Shown in pieces: positions 6,732 through 12,588 of a stretch of 38,074 nt of DNA. Every line of letters begins with the position of its first letter. Positions within the stretch are counted from its first letter, which is position 1. Below the pieces are notes generated by a model. That model searched no databases, was not told where the DNA came from, and was given only the letters and a program-made list of their open reading frames with translations. The position numbers were made by a program, and so were the translations under genes. Origin of the DNA: an uncultured Bacilli bacterium (GTDB taxonomy: Bacteria > Bacillota_I > Bacilli_A > RF39 > UBA660); the NCBI GenBank assembly GCA_947522695.1, contig CANNTX010000004.1:1-38074 (forward strand), given 5' to 3'.

Positions 6732-7951
6732 AGTATGTTAAATTTTTAGTAGTTTTTTTATCTTCTTTATTTATTATTAATGTTAGTGCAGAAGATATTG
6801 AATATGATACAAGTAAAGTTTTTGATACTTTTTATAATACTTATGCTAATGAAGATTTTTTTAATAATAATTGCTTTATATTTGATACTAAGTTAAAAAT
6901 TGATATTGGTTTTCAGATTGCATTTTTTCGTAATAATACTATTTATTATTCTAATTTACCTTATTTTAATTCTAATTCTGAATTAGTTTTTCCTAATGCT
7001 TGTTATTTTTCTAATAATGTTCCTACCGGTTCGTTACTTTGTGGTTATGATTATAAAGTTTCTAATTTTGATGATATTATAATTTTTGCCGCTCGTGATA
7101 ATGTGGTTTTTCCTTCTGAATATTTTTTAAATAATAATTATTATTTTTCTGATACTTCTTTAAGTAAATATAATAGTTTTTTTCCTTATTTAAATAAATA
7201 TATCTATGAAGTTGGTAAACCTATTGAATCTTTATGTTATAAGCATTTTGGCAATAATCATAATACAGATAATGTTGCTCCTGTTATTAATTTAGTAGGG
7301 AATAGTGAAATTACTATTGAGATAAATACTATTTTTAATGATCCTGGTTATTCATGTTCTGATAATTTTGATAAAACTTGTAATGTTGTTGTAACTGGTA
7401 GTGTGGATGTTTCTAAATTAGGTAAATATTTTTTAGAATATAATGCAATAGATTCTTCTGGCAATAAAGCAGTAACTTTAAAACGTATTGTTAATCTTGT
7501 TGATACGACAGCTCCTGTTTTATCATTAATTGGTGATTCCATATTGTATTATGGTCTTAACCAGGAATATGAAGAATTAGGTTTTAATGTATCTGATAAT
7601 TCAAATGAAGATATTAATGTTGATGTTGATATTTCAAATTTAGATGTTACTGTTTCGGGAACTTATGATATTATTTATTCTGCTTGTGATTCTTCTAAAA
7701 ATTGTACTAGTCTTATTAGAAAAGTAAAAGTTCAATCTATTGAAGCTTTAGATTTTACTGGATCTCAATATTTATTCTTTAATTTTAGTGATATACAAGA
7801 TTTATTTCCTAATTTTAATTTTAATGGTATGACAAATGTTGAACAATTTGGTATTACTATTATTTTTAATATATTTATTGCATTATTTTTATTATTGATT
7901 ATATATATTATTTTAAAATCAGTATATAAAATGTTATCTATTATTTGGTGA
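6728..7951 (+). CDS. Membrane-anchored virion adhesin candidate with Ig-like (DUF5011-type) repeats
   Basis: The 407-aa product has a signal peptide (MKYVKFLVVFLSSLFIINVSA). A Tyr/Phe/Asn-rich N-terminal domain covers about residues 22-180 and contains several Cys. Two tandem bacterial Ig-like repeats then run from about 185 to 340; both open with (T)APVxxLxG and carry the DPGY or EELGF turn and the GxYxxxYxAxDSSxN strand typical of DUF5011/HYR-like domains. A single C-terminal membrane helix follows at about residues 378-400. Such domains are common on surface adhesins. Its place before the assembly ATPase and its one-helix anchor make it the best receptor-binding (pIII) candidate. Start codon overlaps the previous stop by 4 bases. 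Confidence 0.65.
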   Translation: MKYVKFLVVFLSSLFIINVSAEDIEYDTSKVFDTFYNTYANEDFFNNNCFIFDTKLKIDIGFQIAFFRNNTIYYSNLPYFNSNSELVFPNACYFSNNVPTGSLLCGYDYKVSNFDDIIIFAARDNVVFPSEYFLNNNYYFSDTSLSKYNSFFPYLNKYIYEVGKPIESLCYKHFGNNHNTDNVAPVINLVGNSEITIEINTIFNDPGYSCSDNFDKTCNVVVTGSVDVSKLGKYFLEYNAIDSSGNKAVTLKRIVNLVDTTAPVLSLIGDSILYYGLNQEYEELGFNVSDNSNEDINVDVDISNLDVTVSGTYDIIYSACDSSKNCTSLIRKVKVQSIEALDFTGSQYLFFNFSDIQDLFPNFNFNGMTNVEQFGITIIFNIFIALFLLLIIYIILKSVYKMLSIIW

Positions 7952-7958
7952 GGTATAT

Positions 7959-8690
7959 ATGGTTATAGCAGTGTGTGGTAAACCTGGTTCAGGTAAAACT
8001 TTACTTACAACTTATTTCTTAATGAAAAAATTTAGAAAAGAAAATAATTTTTTTGTTAGACATTTTAAAAAAGATCATATTTTTAATAATTGTTATTCTA
8101 ATTATCCGGTCAAACTTGGTAGTGAAACTTATTCAAATAGAGTTAATTTATTAGATTTTAAAGATTTTAATAAATGGTTAATGGATTCTGACATAGTATT
8201 AGATGAGATTCAGGCTTATTTCGATTCGACTGAATATAAATCTATTCCTAAACCAATTGCTAATAATTTTCAATTTCATAGACACTTTGGTATTCATAAT
8301 ATTTATTGTGTTTCTCAAGATTTGAGCCGTATTCCTAAAGTTTTTAGAGTGTTAGCTCAGGAATATTATCAGATTCATAAACATTTTAAAATTCCTATAT
8401 TGGGTATTGCTTTCTTTAGTTATACTATTTGGTATAGAGAAGATGATTATGGTAATCCTCATAAACTAACTCGTGATCAAAAGAAGAATCTTAATTATGA
8501 ATTTAAAAATAAGATTATTATGTTTAGATATAAAAAAGTTTATAAAGCTTATGATACAAAATATATGAAAGTATTAGTTAAAGATAAAGAATTATTTCCT
8601 ACTATTCAATATTCCGATAATCTTCTTTCATTAGACGAAATATATCAGAATTTCCCGAGTGTAGCTAATAATAATTATAAATTCATGTAG
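7959..8690 (+). CDS. Zot/pI-like phage assembly ATPase
   Basis: The 243-aa product is a P-loop ATPase with Walker A GKPGSGKT at residues 7-14 and a Walker B-like strand SDIVLDEIQ ending in D82/E83. This is the arrangement of the Zot (zonula occludens toxin-like) family, the hallmark morphogenesis protein of filamentous phages, which drives extrusion of the virion through the membrane. At 243 aa it is short; only one modest hydrophobic patch (IPILGIAFFSYTIWY, about residue 146-160) is seen, and the periplasmic tail of Gram-negative pI proteins is missing. GTGAGG lies seven bases upstream of ATG. The stop lies within a strong hairpin. Confidence 0.85.
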   Translation: MVIAVCGKPGSGKTLLTTYFLMKKFRKENNFFVRHFKKDHIFNNCYSNYPVKLGSETYSNRVNLLDFKDFNKWLMDSDIVLDEIQAYFDSTEYKSIPKPIANNFQFHRHFGIHNIYCVSQDLSRIPKVFRVLAQEYYQIHKHFKIPILGIAFFSYTIWYREDDYGNPHKLTRDQKKNLNYEFKNKIIMFRYKKVYKAYDTKYMKVLVKDKELFPTIQYSDNLLSLDEIYQNFPSVANNNYKFM

Positions 8691-8720
8691 CGGGCATGGC
8701 TCTGCCATGCGCTACATGAA
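8682..8720 (+). repeat. Strong hairpin spanning the zot stop codon
   Basis: TTCATGTAGCG at 8682-8692 pairs with CGCTACATGAA at 8710-8720 (11 bp). After a two-base GG bulge, CATGGC at 8695-8700 pairs with GCCATG at 8704-8709, around a TCT loop. It is far more GC-rich than the flanking phage DNA. No T-run follows, so it is not a standard terminator. An mRNA processing or attenuation element, or a packaging signal on the single strand, are the alternatives. Confidence 0.7.
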
Positions 8721-8734
8721 TAGGAAGGTGTTTT

Positions 8735-9925
8735 ATGCAGCAAAATATTGAAGATTTTGTATCTACACCCCCAACTAATAGGGGTGTAGTAAATACACAA
8801 AATGTCGATTTATTCCAGTATTTATACGGGTTTGAGCCAAATAACCCCCTATACATCATTTTTGACTGGATTCAGGTTACAATTTTTGATAATTTTGGCT
8901 TTTCTGAAAGAGATTATTTTTATAATATTTTTGGTATTTCACCTGATGATGTTGTGTTTGAAAACAAGGGTTTATTTACTTATCAATATACTTATTCATA
9001 TAAAAATATAAAAATGTTTTCTTCTGACGACAAGAGTCTTGGTTATCATTTTTATATAACAGGTCAAGGTTGCAGGAATATTGAAGAATTAGGTATTGAT
9101 TATAAAAAGTTATTTAAAAAATTAATTAAGTATAATTGTAAATTCACTCGTGTAGATATTTCTATTGATGATTTTTCAAATAAGTACTTTAACATAAACA
9201 AAATTGCTTACTATATAAAAAACGATTTAGTAAGATCAAAATTTAAAAGTACAATACATTTTTCGAAGACTGGAATTAATTCTAGAAAATTAGATGGTAA
9301 TACGATTTGGTTTGGATCCAGATCTAGCAAAATCATGGTTTGTTTTTATGATAAACTTGAAGAAAGAACTAACAATAACTATATTGTAAATTCTAACATT
9401 AAATCTTGGATTCGTACTGAGGTACGATTTAGGGATTTGAAGGCACAAGATGTTATTACTAGATTTGCTATCCAGGATCAACCAGTAAATTATTTGATTA
9501 AAGGTATTCTTATCAACTATATTCAATTTTTAGTTCCTAACAAAAATGATTCTAATAAATCTAGGTGGCGCATAACTGATTGGTGGCTTGAATTTACTGA
9601 TAATGTAGATCGTCTTAAATTTGCATCTTTACCATACGAAACCTCGATTTCAAAGAAGAAAAATTGGTTGGACTACTCAGTCTCAAAATCTGAGTTCTCG
9701 GTTTTTATTAGCAACATTCCAGATTTAACCTCTGACTATGTTACATCTGATTTTATTTACAACCTTTTAATTACCGGTTCAGATAAATTACAAGATAAAG
9801 ATTTGCAGTACATAAATGAATTTAGATTATCACGTGGCTACAATCCATTAGAACACGAAGATATTAAAGCATTTGTTAATCGTGTTAAAGAAGTCTTACT
9901 AACTTTAAATGATGATAACAAATAA
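8735..9925 (+). CDS. Rolling-circle replication initiator, Rep_trans family
   Basis: The 396-aa product matches the Rep_trans (replication initiation factor) pattern shared with pT181-type Rep and NicK relaxases. Visible motifs are DWIQVTI at residues 44-50, RVDISIDD at 139-146, WFGSRSSKIMVCFYDK ending at 207 with candidate nicking Tyr205, and IRTEVRFRD at 226-234. It would nick the double-strand origin of the phage replicative form to start rolling-circle synthesis. Its codon use is less U-rich than the structural genes, suggesting a different ancestry. AGGAAGGTG precedes the ATG. A perfect hairpin lies inside its first 20 codons (8763-8789). Confidence 0.85.
   Translation: MQQNIEDFVSTPPTNRGVVNTQNVDLFQYLYGFEPNNPLYIIFDWIQVTIFDNFGFSERDYFYNIFGISPDDVVFENKGLFTYQYTYSYKNIKMFSSDDKSLGYHFYITGQGCRNIEELGIDYKKLFKKLIKYNCKFTRVDISIDDFSNKYFNINKIAYYIKNDLVRSKFKSTIHFSKTGINSRKLDGNTIWFGSRSSKIMVCFYDKLEERTNNNYIVNSNIKSWIRTEVRFRDLKAQDVITRFAIQDQPVNYLIKGILINYIQFLVPNKNDSNKSRWRITDWWLEFTDNVDRLKFASLPYETSISKKKNWLDYSVSKSEFSVFISNIPDLTSDYVTSDFIYNLLITGSDKLQDKDLQYINEFRLSRGYNPLEHEDIKAFVNRVKEVLLTLNDDNK
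8763..8789 (+). repeat. Perfect hairpin inside the rep 5' end, candidate double-strand origin
   Basis: CTACACCCC at 8763-8771 and GGGGTGTAG at 8781-8789 form a 9-bp stem with the 9-base loop CAACTAATA. A GC-rich hairpin inside rep is the position used for the nick site by pT181-family plasmids, and the loop CTAATA resembles the nick region of that family as I remember it. Confidence 0.5.
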
Positions 9926-9952
9926 GTCTTGAACTTGACTAAGTGCTAACTC

Positions 9953-10037
9953 CATTTAAAAATATTGTCAATAAATCGTGGAATAAAAAGACGCAGTCGG
10001 CTTTATGCCGCGAAAGTTATTGACTATATTTTTAAAT
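9953..10037 (+). repeat. Long imperfect hairpin I of the intergenic region
   Basis: The arm at 9953-9974 (starts ATTTAAAA, ends TCAATAA) pairs with 10017-10037 (starts TTATTGAC, ends TTTAAAT) over about 20 bp with one mismatch and one bulged A. Inside lies a GC-rich stem CGGC (9998-10001) and GCCG (10007-10010) with loop TTTAT. Confidence 0.7.
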
Positions 10038-10047
10038 AAGATATAAT
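10020..10047 (+). promoter_or_regulatory. Promoter within the intergenic region
   Basis: TTGACT at 10020-10025, 16 bases, then a perfect TATAAT at 10042-10047. The -35 lies in the right arm of hairpin I. It could drive the accessory genes. By analogy with filamentous-phage complementary-strand origins, it could also act as a folded single-strand promoter that primes minus-strand synthesis (inference). Confidence 0.5.
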
Positions 10048-10050
10048 GGT

Positions 10051-10107
10051 GTTTTCCTTTCGGAAAAAATATAAAAGGCACTTTTAATATTTTTTTTCGA
10101 AAGGAAC
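10051..10107 (+). repeat. Long hairpin II of the intergenic region
   Basis: The arm at 10051-10077 (GTTTTCCTTTCGG... ending TAAAAG) is the imperfect reverse complement of 10081-10107 (CTTTTAAT... ending CGAAAGGAAC) with a 3-base GCA turn, a near-palindrome of some 25 bp. It lies directly downstream of the TATAAT at 10042, so a transcript from that promoter would begin in this hairpin. Confidence 0.7.
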
Positions 10108-10123
10108 AGCTCCAACGGCTCTA

Positions 10124-10173
10124 GTTGAAAGTTTTTTGATACTTTTTTTCAAAAAAGTATAAAGAGTGTCAAC
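10124..10173 (+). repeat. Hairpin III of the intergenic region
   Basis: ATACTTTTTT at 10139-10148 pairs perfectly with AAAAAAGTAT at 10151-10160. The outer GTTGA at 10124-10128 and TCAAC at 10169-10173 can extend the structure. The heptamer CAACGGC occurs before and after it. Confidence 0.6.
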
Positions 10174-10250
10174 GGCGATACGGTGCGCTTGAATTACTTC
10201 TTTATATAAGTTAATTGTTAAAATATGAATTGTTACTATATATGAGAGAT

Positions 10251-10268
10251 CAAGCGACGATACGCTTG
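10251..10268 (+). repeat. Hairpin IV of the intergenic region
   Basis: CAAGCG at 10251-10256 and CGCTTG at 10263-10268 with loop ACGATA. The same CGCTTGA element also occurs at 10186-10192 and could pair with 10250-10256 instead, giving an alternative fold. Confidence 0.55.
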
Positions 10269-10269
10269 G

Positions 10270-10334
10270 CCTTAGTCGTTTAACGTTAAGAAAAATAAAG
10301 GTGGTCCTGTATTTTTCAAGTTAGACGACTAAGG
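10270..10334 (+). repeat. Three-part stem-loop V of the intergenic region
   Basis: CCTTAGTCGTTTAAC at 10270-10284 pairs with GTTAGACGACTAAGG at 10320-10334 (14 of 15). Inside, GAAAAATA at 10290-10297 pairs with TATTTTTC at 10310-10317, leaving a terminal AGG/CCT stem. It is a long rod-like structure of the kind used as a filamentous-phage packaging signal; that role is inferred. Confidence 0.65.
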
Positions 10335-10350
10335 ATTTAAAACAACAATA

Positions 10351-10385
10351 GTAAACAAATGCGGAGGTGCCGCTAATTTGTTTAC
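10351..10385 (+). repeat. Hairpin VI of the intergenic region
   Basis: GTAAACAAAT at 10351-10360 pairs with ATTTGTTTAC at 10376-10385. GCGG at 10361-10364 pairs with CCGC at 10370-10373 around loop AGGTG, with a two-base bulge. It ends 43 bases before the first accessory gene. Confidence 0.65.
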
Positions 10386-10428
10386 GGTAAATTTATACAA
10401 GTCTATAAACGAGAAAGGAAAATATAAA

Positions 10429-10650
10429 ATGGACGAAAGAAAATATAAAAGAATTATTAAAGACTTAAGAGAACGCAATAATAAATTAGTTTCTCAATTT
10501 CAATATGAACAAATTAGATCTTATTCCTATAAGAATAAAATTAATGAATTAGAATTATGTATTGATGATATTTTATCTCTAGCTTTTGCGGGTCCAATTA
10601 CTTTTCATGATGTTTTAACTATTACTAAAAAATATAATGGGGAAGATTGA
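10429..10650 (+). CDS. 73-aa coiled-coil phage accessory protein
   Basis: Starts at ATG 10429 with GAAAGGA ten bases upstream; the longer frame from a TTG at 10378 begins inside hairpin VI and is rejected. The product MDERKYKRIIKDLRERNNKL... is highly charged, mostly helical and likely coiled coil for its first 55 residues. No known family. It opens the small-protein cassette downstream of the structured region; a regulatory or replication-accessory role is possible. Confidence 0.55.
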   Translation: MDERKYKRIIKDLRERNNKLVSQFQYEQIRSYSYKNKINELELCIDDILSLAFAGPITFHDVLTITKKYNGED

Positions 10651-10681
10651 TCTTGAATAGGGAATTAGTGGGAGGTTTTTT

Positions 10682-10876
10682 ATGAATAAATATTTATTTT
10701 ATGGTTTTATTTTTGGTTATTTAATTCCTTTAATTGGTGATTTATTATGTGAGCCAATTAGAAATAAATGGCGTAAAGATTGTAATTACGATTGTTCTAA
10801 ATGTAAAGTTTGGGACTGTAATGTTTATAATTGTAAGAAATTTGCTGATAAGTTAAATAGTATGGAGGAAAAATGA
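10682..10876 (+). CDS. 64-aa Cys-rich membrane protein
   Basis: GGGAGG lies six bases upstream of ATG 10682. The product has one N-terminal membrane helix (about residues 4-22) followed by a Cys-rich segment with the pattern C-x3-C-x2-C-x4-C-x4-C (CNYDCSKCKVWDCNVYNC). That spacing suggests metal binding or disulphides. Family not recognised. Its stop overlaps the start of the next gene by 4 bases (ATGA). Confidence 0.55.
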   Translation: MNKYLFYGFIFGYLIPLIGDLLCEPIRNKWRKDCNYDCSKCKVWDCNVYNCKKFADKLNSMEEK

Positions 10877-10998
10877 GTATATTAGAACAAATTATTCAGG
10901 GCGTTTTAGATGGTTTATGTTTTGGCTTTTGGTTTTTCTTGCCTGTTTTTACATTTGTTGTATTTTTAAAATTTTTTAGGAGTAGTGATGATAAATAA
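10873..10998 (+). CDS. 41-aa single-helix membrane protein
   Basis: Begins at ATG 10873 overlapping the previous stop and ends at 10998, overlapping the next ATG by one base; TATGGAGG upstream is the ribosome site. The product MSILEQIIQGVLDGLCFGFW... has a short amphipathic start, one aromatic-rich membrane helix and a charged tail RSSDDK. The tight coupling on both sides supports a real gene. Function unknown. Confidence 0.5.
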   Translation: MSILEQIIQGVLDGLCFGFWFFLPVFTFVVFLKFFRSSDDK

Positions 10999-11207
10999 TG
11001 AAATATTTTTATGAATATAAACTTAAAAATGGTGCAATAGTTGGTGGACATAATTTAGAACAAATTGAATTCCGTTGCAACTATTTACTTTTAAATGGTG
11101 TAGATATTATTCGAACACAAGATTTTGATAAACAATATTGGTGTATTATATTACATATGAATGAAATAGAATATTTAAAAATTATTCCTATGTATGAGGA
11201 GGAATAA
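10998..11207 (+). CDS. 69-aa phage accessory protein, unknown
   Basis: Soluble product MKYFYEYKLKNGAIVGGHNL... with beta-rich character, rich in aromatic residues and two Cys. Both ends overlap neighbouring genes by a single base, indicating translation as part of one coupled operon. No recognisable motif. Confidence 0.5.
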   Translation: MKYFYEYKLKNGAIVGGHNLEQIEFRCNYLLLNGVDIIRTQDFDKQYWCIILHMNEIEYLKIIPMYEEE

Positions 11208-11506
11208 TGACGAAAGAAGAATTTTTAAATAGATTAAAAGAAATTAATATTAAAACTCAAGATAATAATTTTTTTCTTGAATATAATGCTGAAGTTTGTG
11301 ATATTTTAACGGAAAATGAGCATTTAAAGGATAATTGGAATAAGCTAAAAGAATATTTGATAAATGATATAAATTATTTGCAAGAACAAGAAAAAGAATG
11401 TGTTAAATTAGGTTTTATAAATTTTGGTGGAGATGCAAATAGCAAAATCATCTTTAAAAAAGTATTAGATAAAATGCAAGAATTGGAGGAGTGTGATAAT
11501 AAATGA
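11207..11506 (+). CDS. 99-aa acidic helical phage accessory protein
   Basis: GAGGAGG lies just ahead of ATG 11207. The product MTKEEFLNRLKEINIKTQDN... is acidic and mostly helical, with possible coiled coil at about residues 36-65 and 82-96. Overlaps the next gene by 4 bases (ATGA). No family recognised. Confidence 0.5.
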   Translation: MTKEEFLNRLKEINIKTQDNNFFLEYNAEVCDILTENEHLKDNWNKLKEYLINDINYLQEQEKECVKLGFINFGGDANSKIIFKKVLDKMQELEECDNK

Positions 11507-11787
11507 TTCAAATAGCATGTGGACATTTTTGGCTAACTTTTAAAAATGGCTATACAATTAGTGTTTTTAATGGATTTGGAAGTTATAGTGAAAATCAATT
11601 TAATACTAATTTAAGAAATAAATTTAAATTAGATTGTATTGATAGTAAAGATTGTGAGATAGCCGTAATTTATAATAATGAGTTTGTTACAAATAAATTT
11701 ATAGATATTGATAATGATTCTGTATATGGTTTTGTAAGTTCAGATGAATTAGTAGATATAATTTATAAAGTCAAAAATATAGATTAA
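11503..11787 (+). CDS. 94-aa phage accessory protein, unknown
   Basis: Coupled to the previous gene by a 4-base overlap, with GGAGGAG upstream. The soluble, beta-rich product MIQIACGHFWLTFKNGYTIS... has several Cys and Asp residues. It is the last gene of the coupled cassette, and a stem-loop overlaps its end. Confidence 0.5.
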   Translation: MIQIACGHFWLTFKNGYTISVFNGFGSYSENQFNTNLRNKFKLDCIDSKDCEIAVIYNNEFVTNKFIDIDNDSVYGFVSSDELVDIIYKVKNID

Positions 11788-11807
11788 ATTCTATATTTTT
11801 TTATTTT
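11773..11807 (+). terminator. Terminator-like stem-loop after the accessory cassette
   Basis: AAAAATATAG at 11773-11782 pairs with CTATATTTTT at 11791-11800 (10 bp, one G-C pair) followed by TTATTTT. The stem starts inside the last codons. Weak in GC but well placed before a separately promoted gene. Confidence 0.5.
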
Positions 11808-11894
11808 AATTATTTCTAGGGATTTTTTATGAAGGGTAAAATTTATAAAATATAATGGGAGTTTGACTATGGGGTTTTTATTTTATTTAAATTA

Positions 11895-11930
11895 TGCTAT
11901 ACTCTACTTGTATATTTAAATAGAGTAGAG
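11895..11930 (+). promoter_or_regulatory. Extended -10 promoter with palindromic operator
   Basis: TGCTATACT at 11895-11903 is an extended -10 element. The -35 position is only T-rich, although TTGACT occurs further up at 11863-11868. Overlapping and following it is an inverted repeat, CTCTACT at 11902-11908 and AGTAGAG at 11924-11930, which would straddle the start site and look like an operator. Confidence 0.5.
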
Positions 11931-11939
11931 GAGTTTTAT

Positions 11940-12167
11940 ATGTTAGATTTTTATTTAAATGTTTTAAATATTACTGAAAATGATATGTATATTTTTATGA
12001 TTATTTTGTTTACATGGATCATTCCTGTAACAATTTTATTAAGAATTATTAGTTTTTTCTCAAATGTTCCAAATGCATTTGAAAAATCATTTTTATATTG
12101 TAAAATTTTATATTTTTTATTTATTGTTTTATTTTTCTTAGTTTCTTTTATTTTTTCTGTTCTTTAG
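11940..12167 (+). CDS. 75-aa two-helix membrane protein, own transcription unit
   Basis: GAGGAG lies seven bases upstream of ATG 11940. The product MLDFYLNVLNITENDMYIFM... has two membrane helices (about residues 16-40 and 53-75) joined by a short polar loop. It is separated from the cassette by a terminator-like hairpin and has its own promoter and palindrome, an arrangement typical of genes expressed from the silent prophage. A superinfection-exclusion or host-interaction role is plausible but unproven. Confidence 0.55.
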   Translation: MLDFYLNVLNITENDMYIFMIILFTWIIPVTILLRIISFFSNVPNAFEKSFLYCKILYFLFIVLFFLVSFIFSVL

Positions 12168-12215
12168 GTATTGATTTTTAATTTTTAATTTGTTATTATT
12201 AATTTGTATCTAGTT

Positions 12216-12244
12216 GGGGAGTGACTTATATTAATAAGTCCCCC
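12216..12244 (+). repeat. Hairpin at the inner edge of the right att site
   Basis: GACTTAT at 12223-12229 pairs with ATAAGTC at 12234-12240 (loop ATTA). GGGG at 12216-12219 and CCCC at 12241-12244 can extend it across a 3-base bulge. ATAAGTC is repeated at 12253-12259, next to the att site. No T-run follows; it could be a terminator for the last phage gene or a structural element of attP. Confidence 0.5.
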
Positions 12245-12262
12245 GATTTATTATAAGTCGTT

Positions 12263-12290
12263 GGTTAACATAATATATATTATAGGAAGT
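12263..12290 (-). repeat. dif: Right attachment site, near-perfect chromosomal dif
   Basis: On the + strand: XerD arm GGTTAACATAA (12263-12273), centre TATATA (12274-12279), XerC arm TTATAGGAAGT (12280-12290). Read on the - strand it differs from the B. subtilis dif sequence, as I know it, at only about 3 of 28 positions. It would be the functional dimer-resolution site of the chromosome, with the XerD half supplied by the phage and the XerC half by the host. The 21-bp identity with the left site (12261-12281) marks the duplication made by integration. Confidence 0.85.
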
Positions 12291-12588
12291 TGTATTTTAT
12301 GATAAAAAAGATGATAAATTTATCCATTTAACTTTATATGACTTTGTTTATCTTATTTGTTTAATACTTTGATTATTATATTATTTACTATTTAATTGCA
12401 TACTTCTTCTTTTATTTAAAATAATTTTATCTAAACTTTATTTATAATATTATTTTATTATTTATGTATTTATATTTATGTATTTATATATCAGGTTGAA
12501 TAATTGTATTTAAAAATTATATTAATACGATGGATAAATAAAAATATGTAGTGCATTCTAAAATGATTAGGTATTAATTAATAAAACT
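12291..12588. other. AT-rich chromosomal spacer right of dif
   Basis: About 300 bases, extremely AT-rich, with stops in all frames. Short tandem-like TTTATATTTATGTATTTATAT elements occur around 12465-12490. No gene, promoter of note or RNA structure can be supported. Confidence 0.6.

Larger units (their letters stand above)
3618..12290 (+). mobile_element. Integrated filamentous (inovirus-like) prophage at dif
   Basis: An element of about 8.65 kb (3618 to 12263) bounded by a 21-bp direct repeat. Its genes all lie on the + strand in the order typical of filamentous phages: small DNA-binding protein, tiny membrane coat proteins, large secreted and anchored virion proteins, Zot-like ATPase, rolling-circle Rep, and a structured intergenic region. 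There is no integrase inside; the boundary repeats are dif-like, so integration by the host Xer recombinases is inferred, as known for CTXphi, VGJphi and TLCphi of Vibrio. No secretin (pIV) is encoded, consistent with a monoderm host. Reading frames appear intact, so the element may still be active. Confidence 0.88.

Noticed and set aside
9290..9526. 78-codon - strand frame inside rep
   Set aside because: Lies wholly within the well-supported Rep gene on the opposite strand, has no ribosome site and no motif; a shadow frame.
12291..12588. Possible continuation of the prophage beyond the right att site
   Set aside because: The dif XerC arm ends the repeat and no gene or phage-like feature follows; the XRE gene is on the other strand. 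Treated as chromosome.
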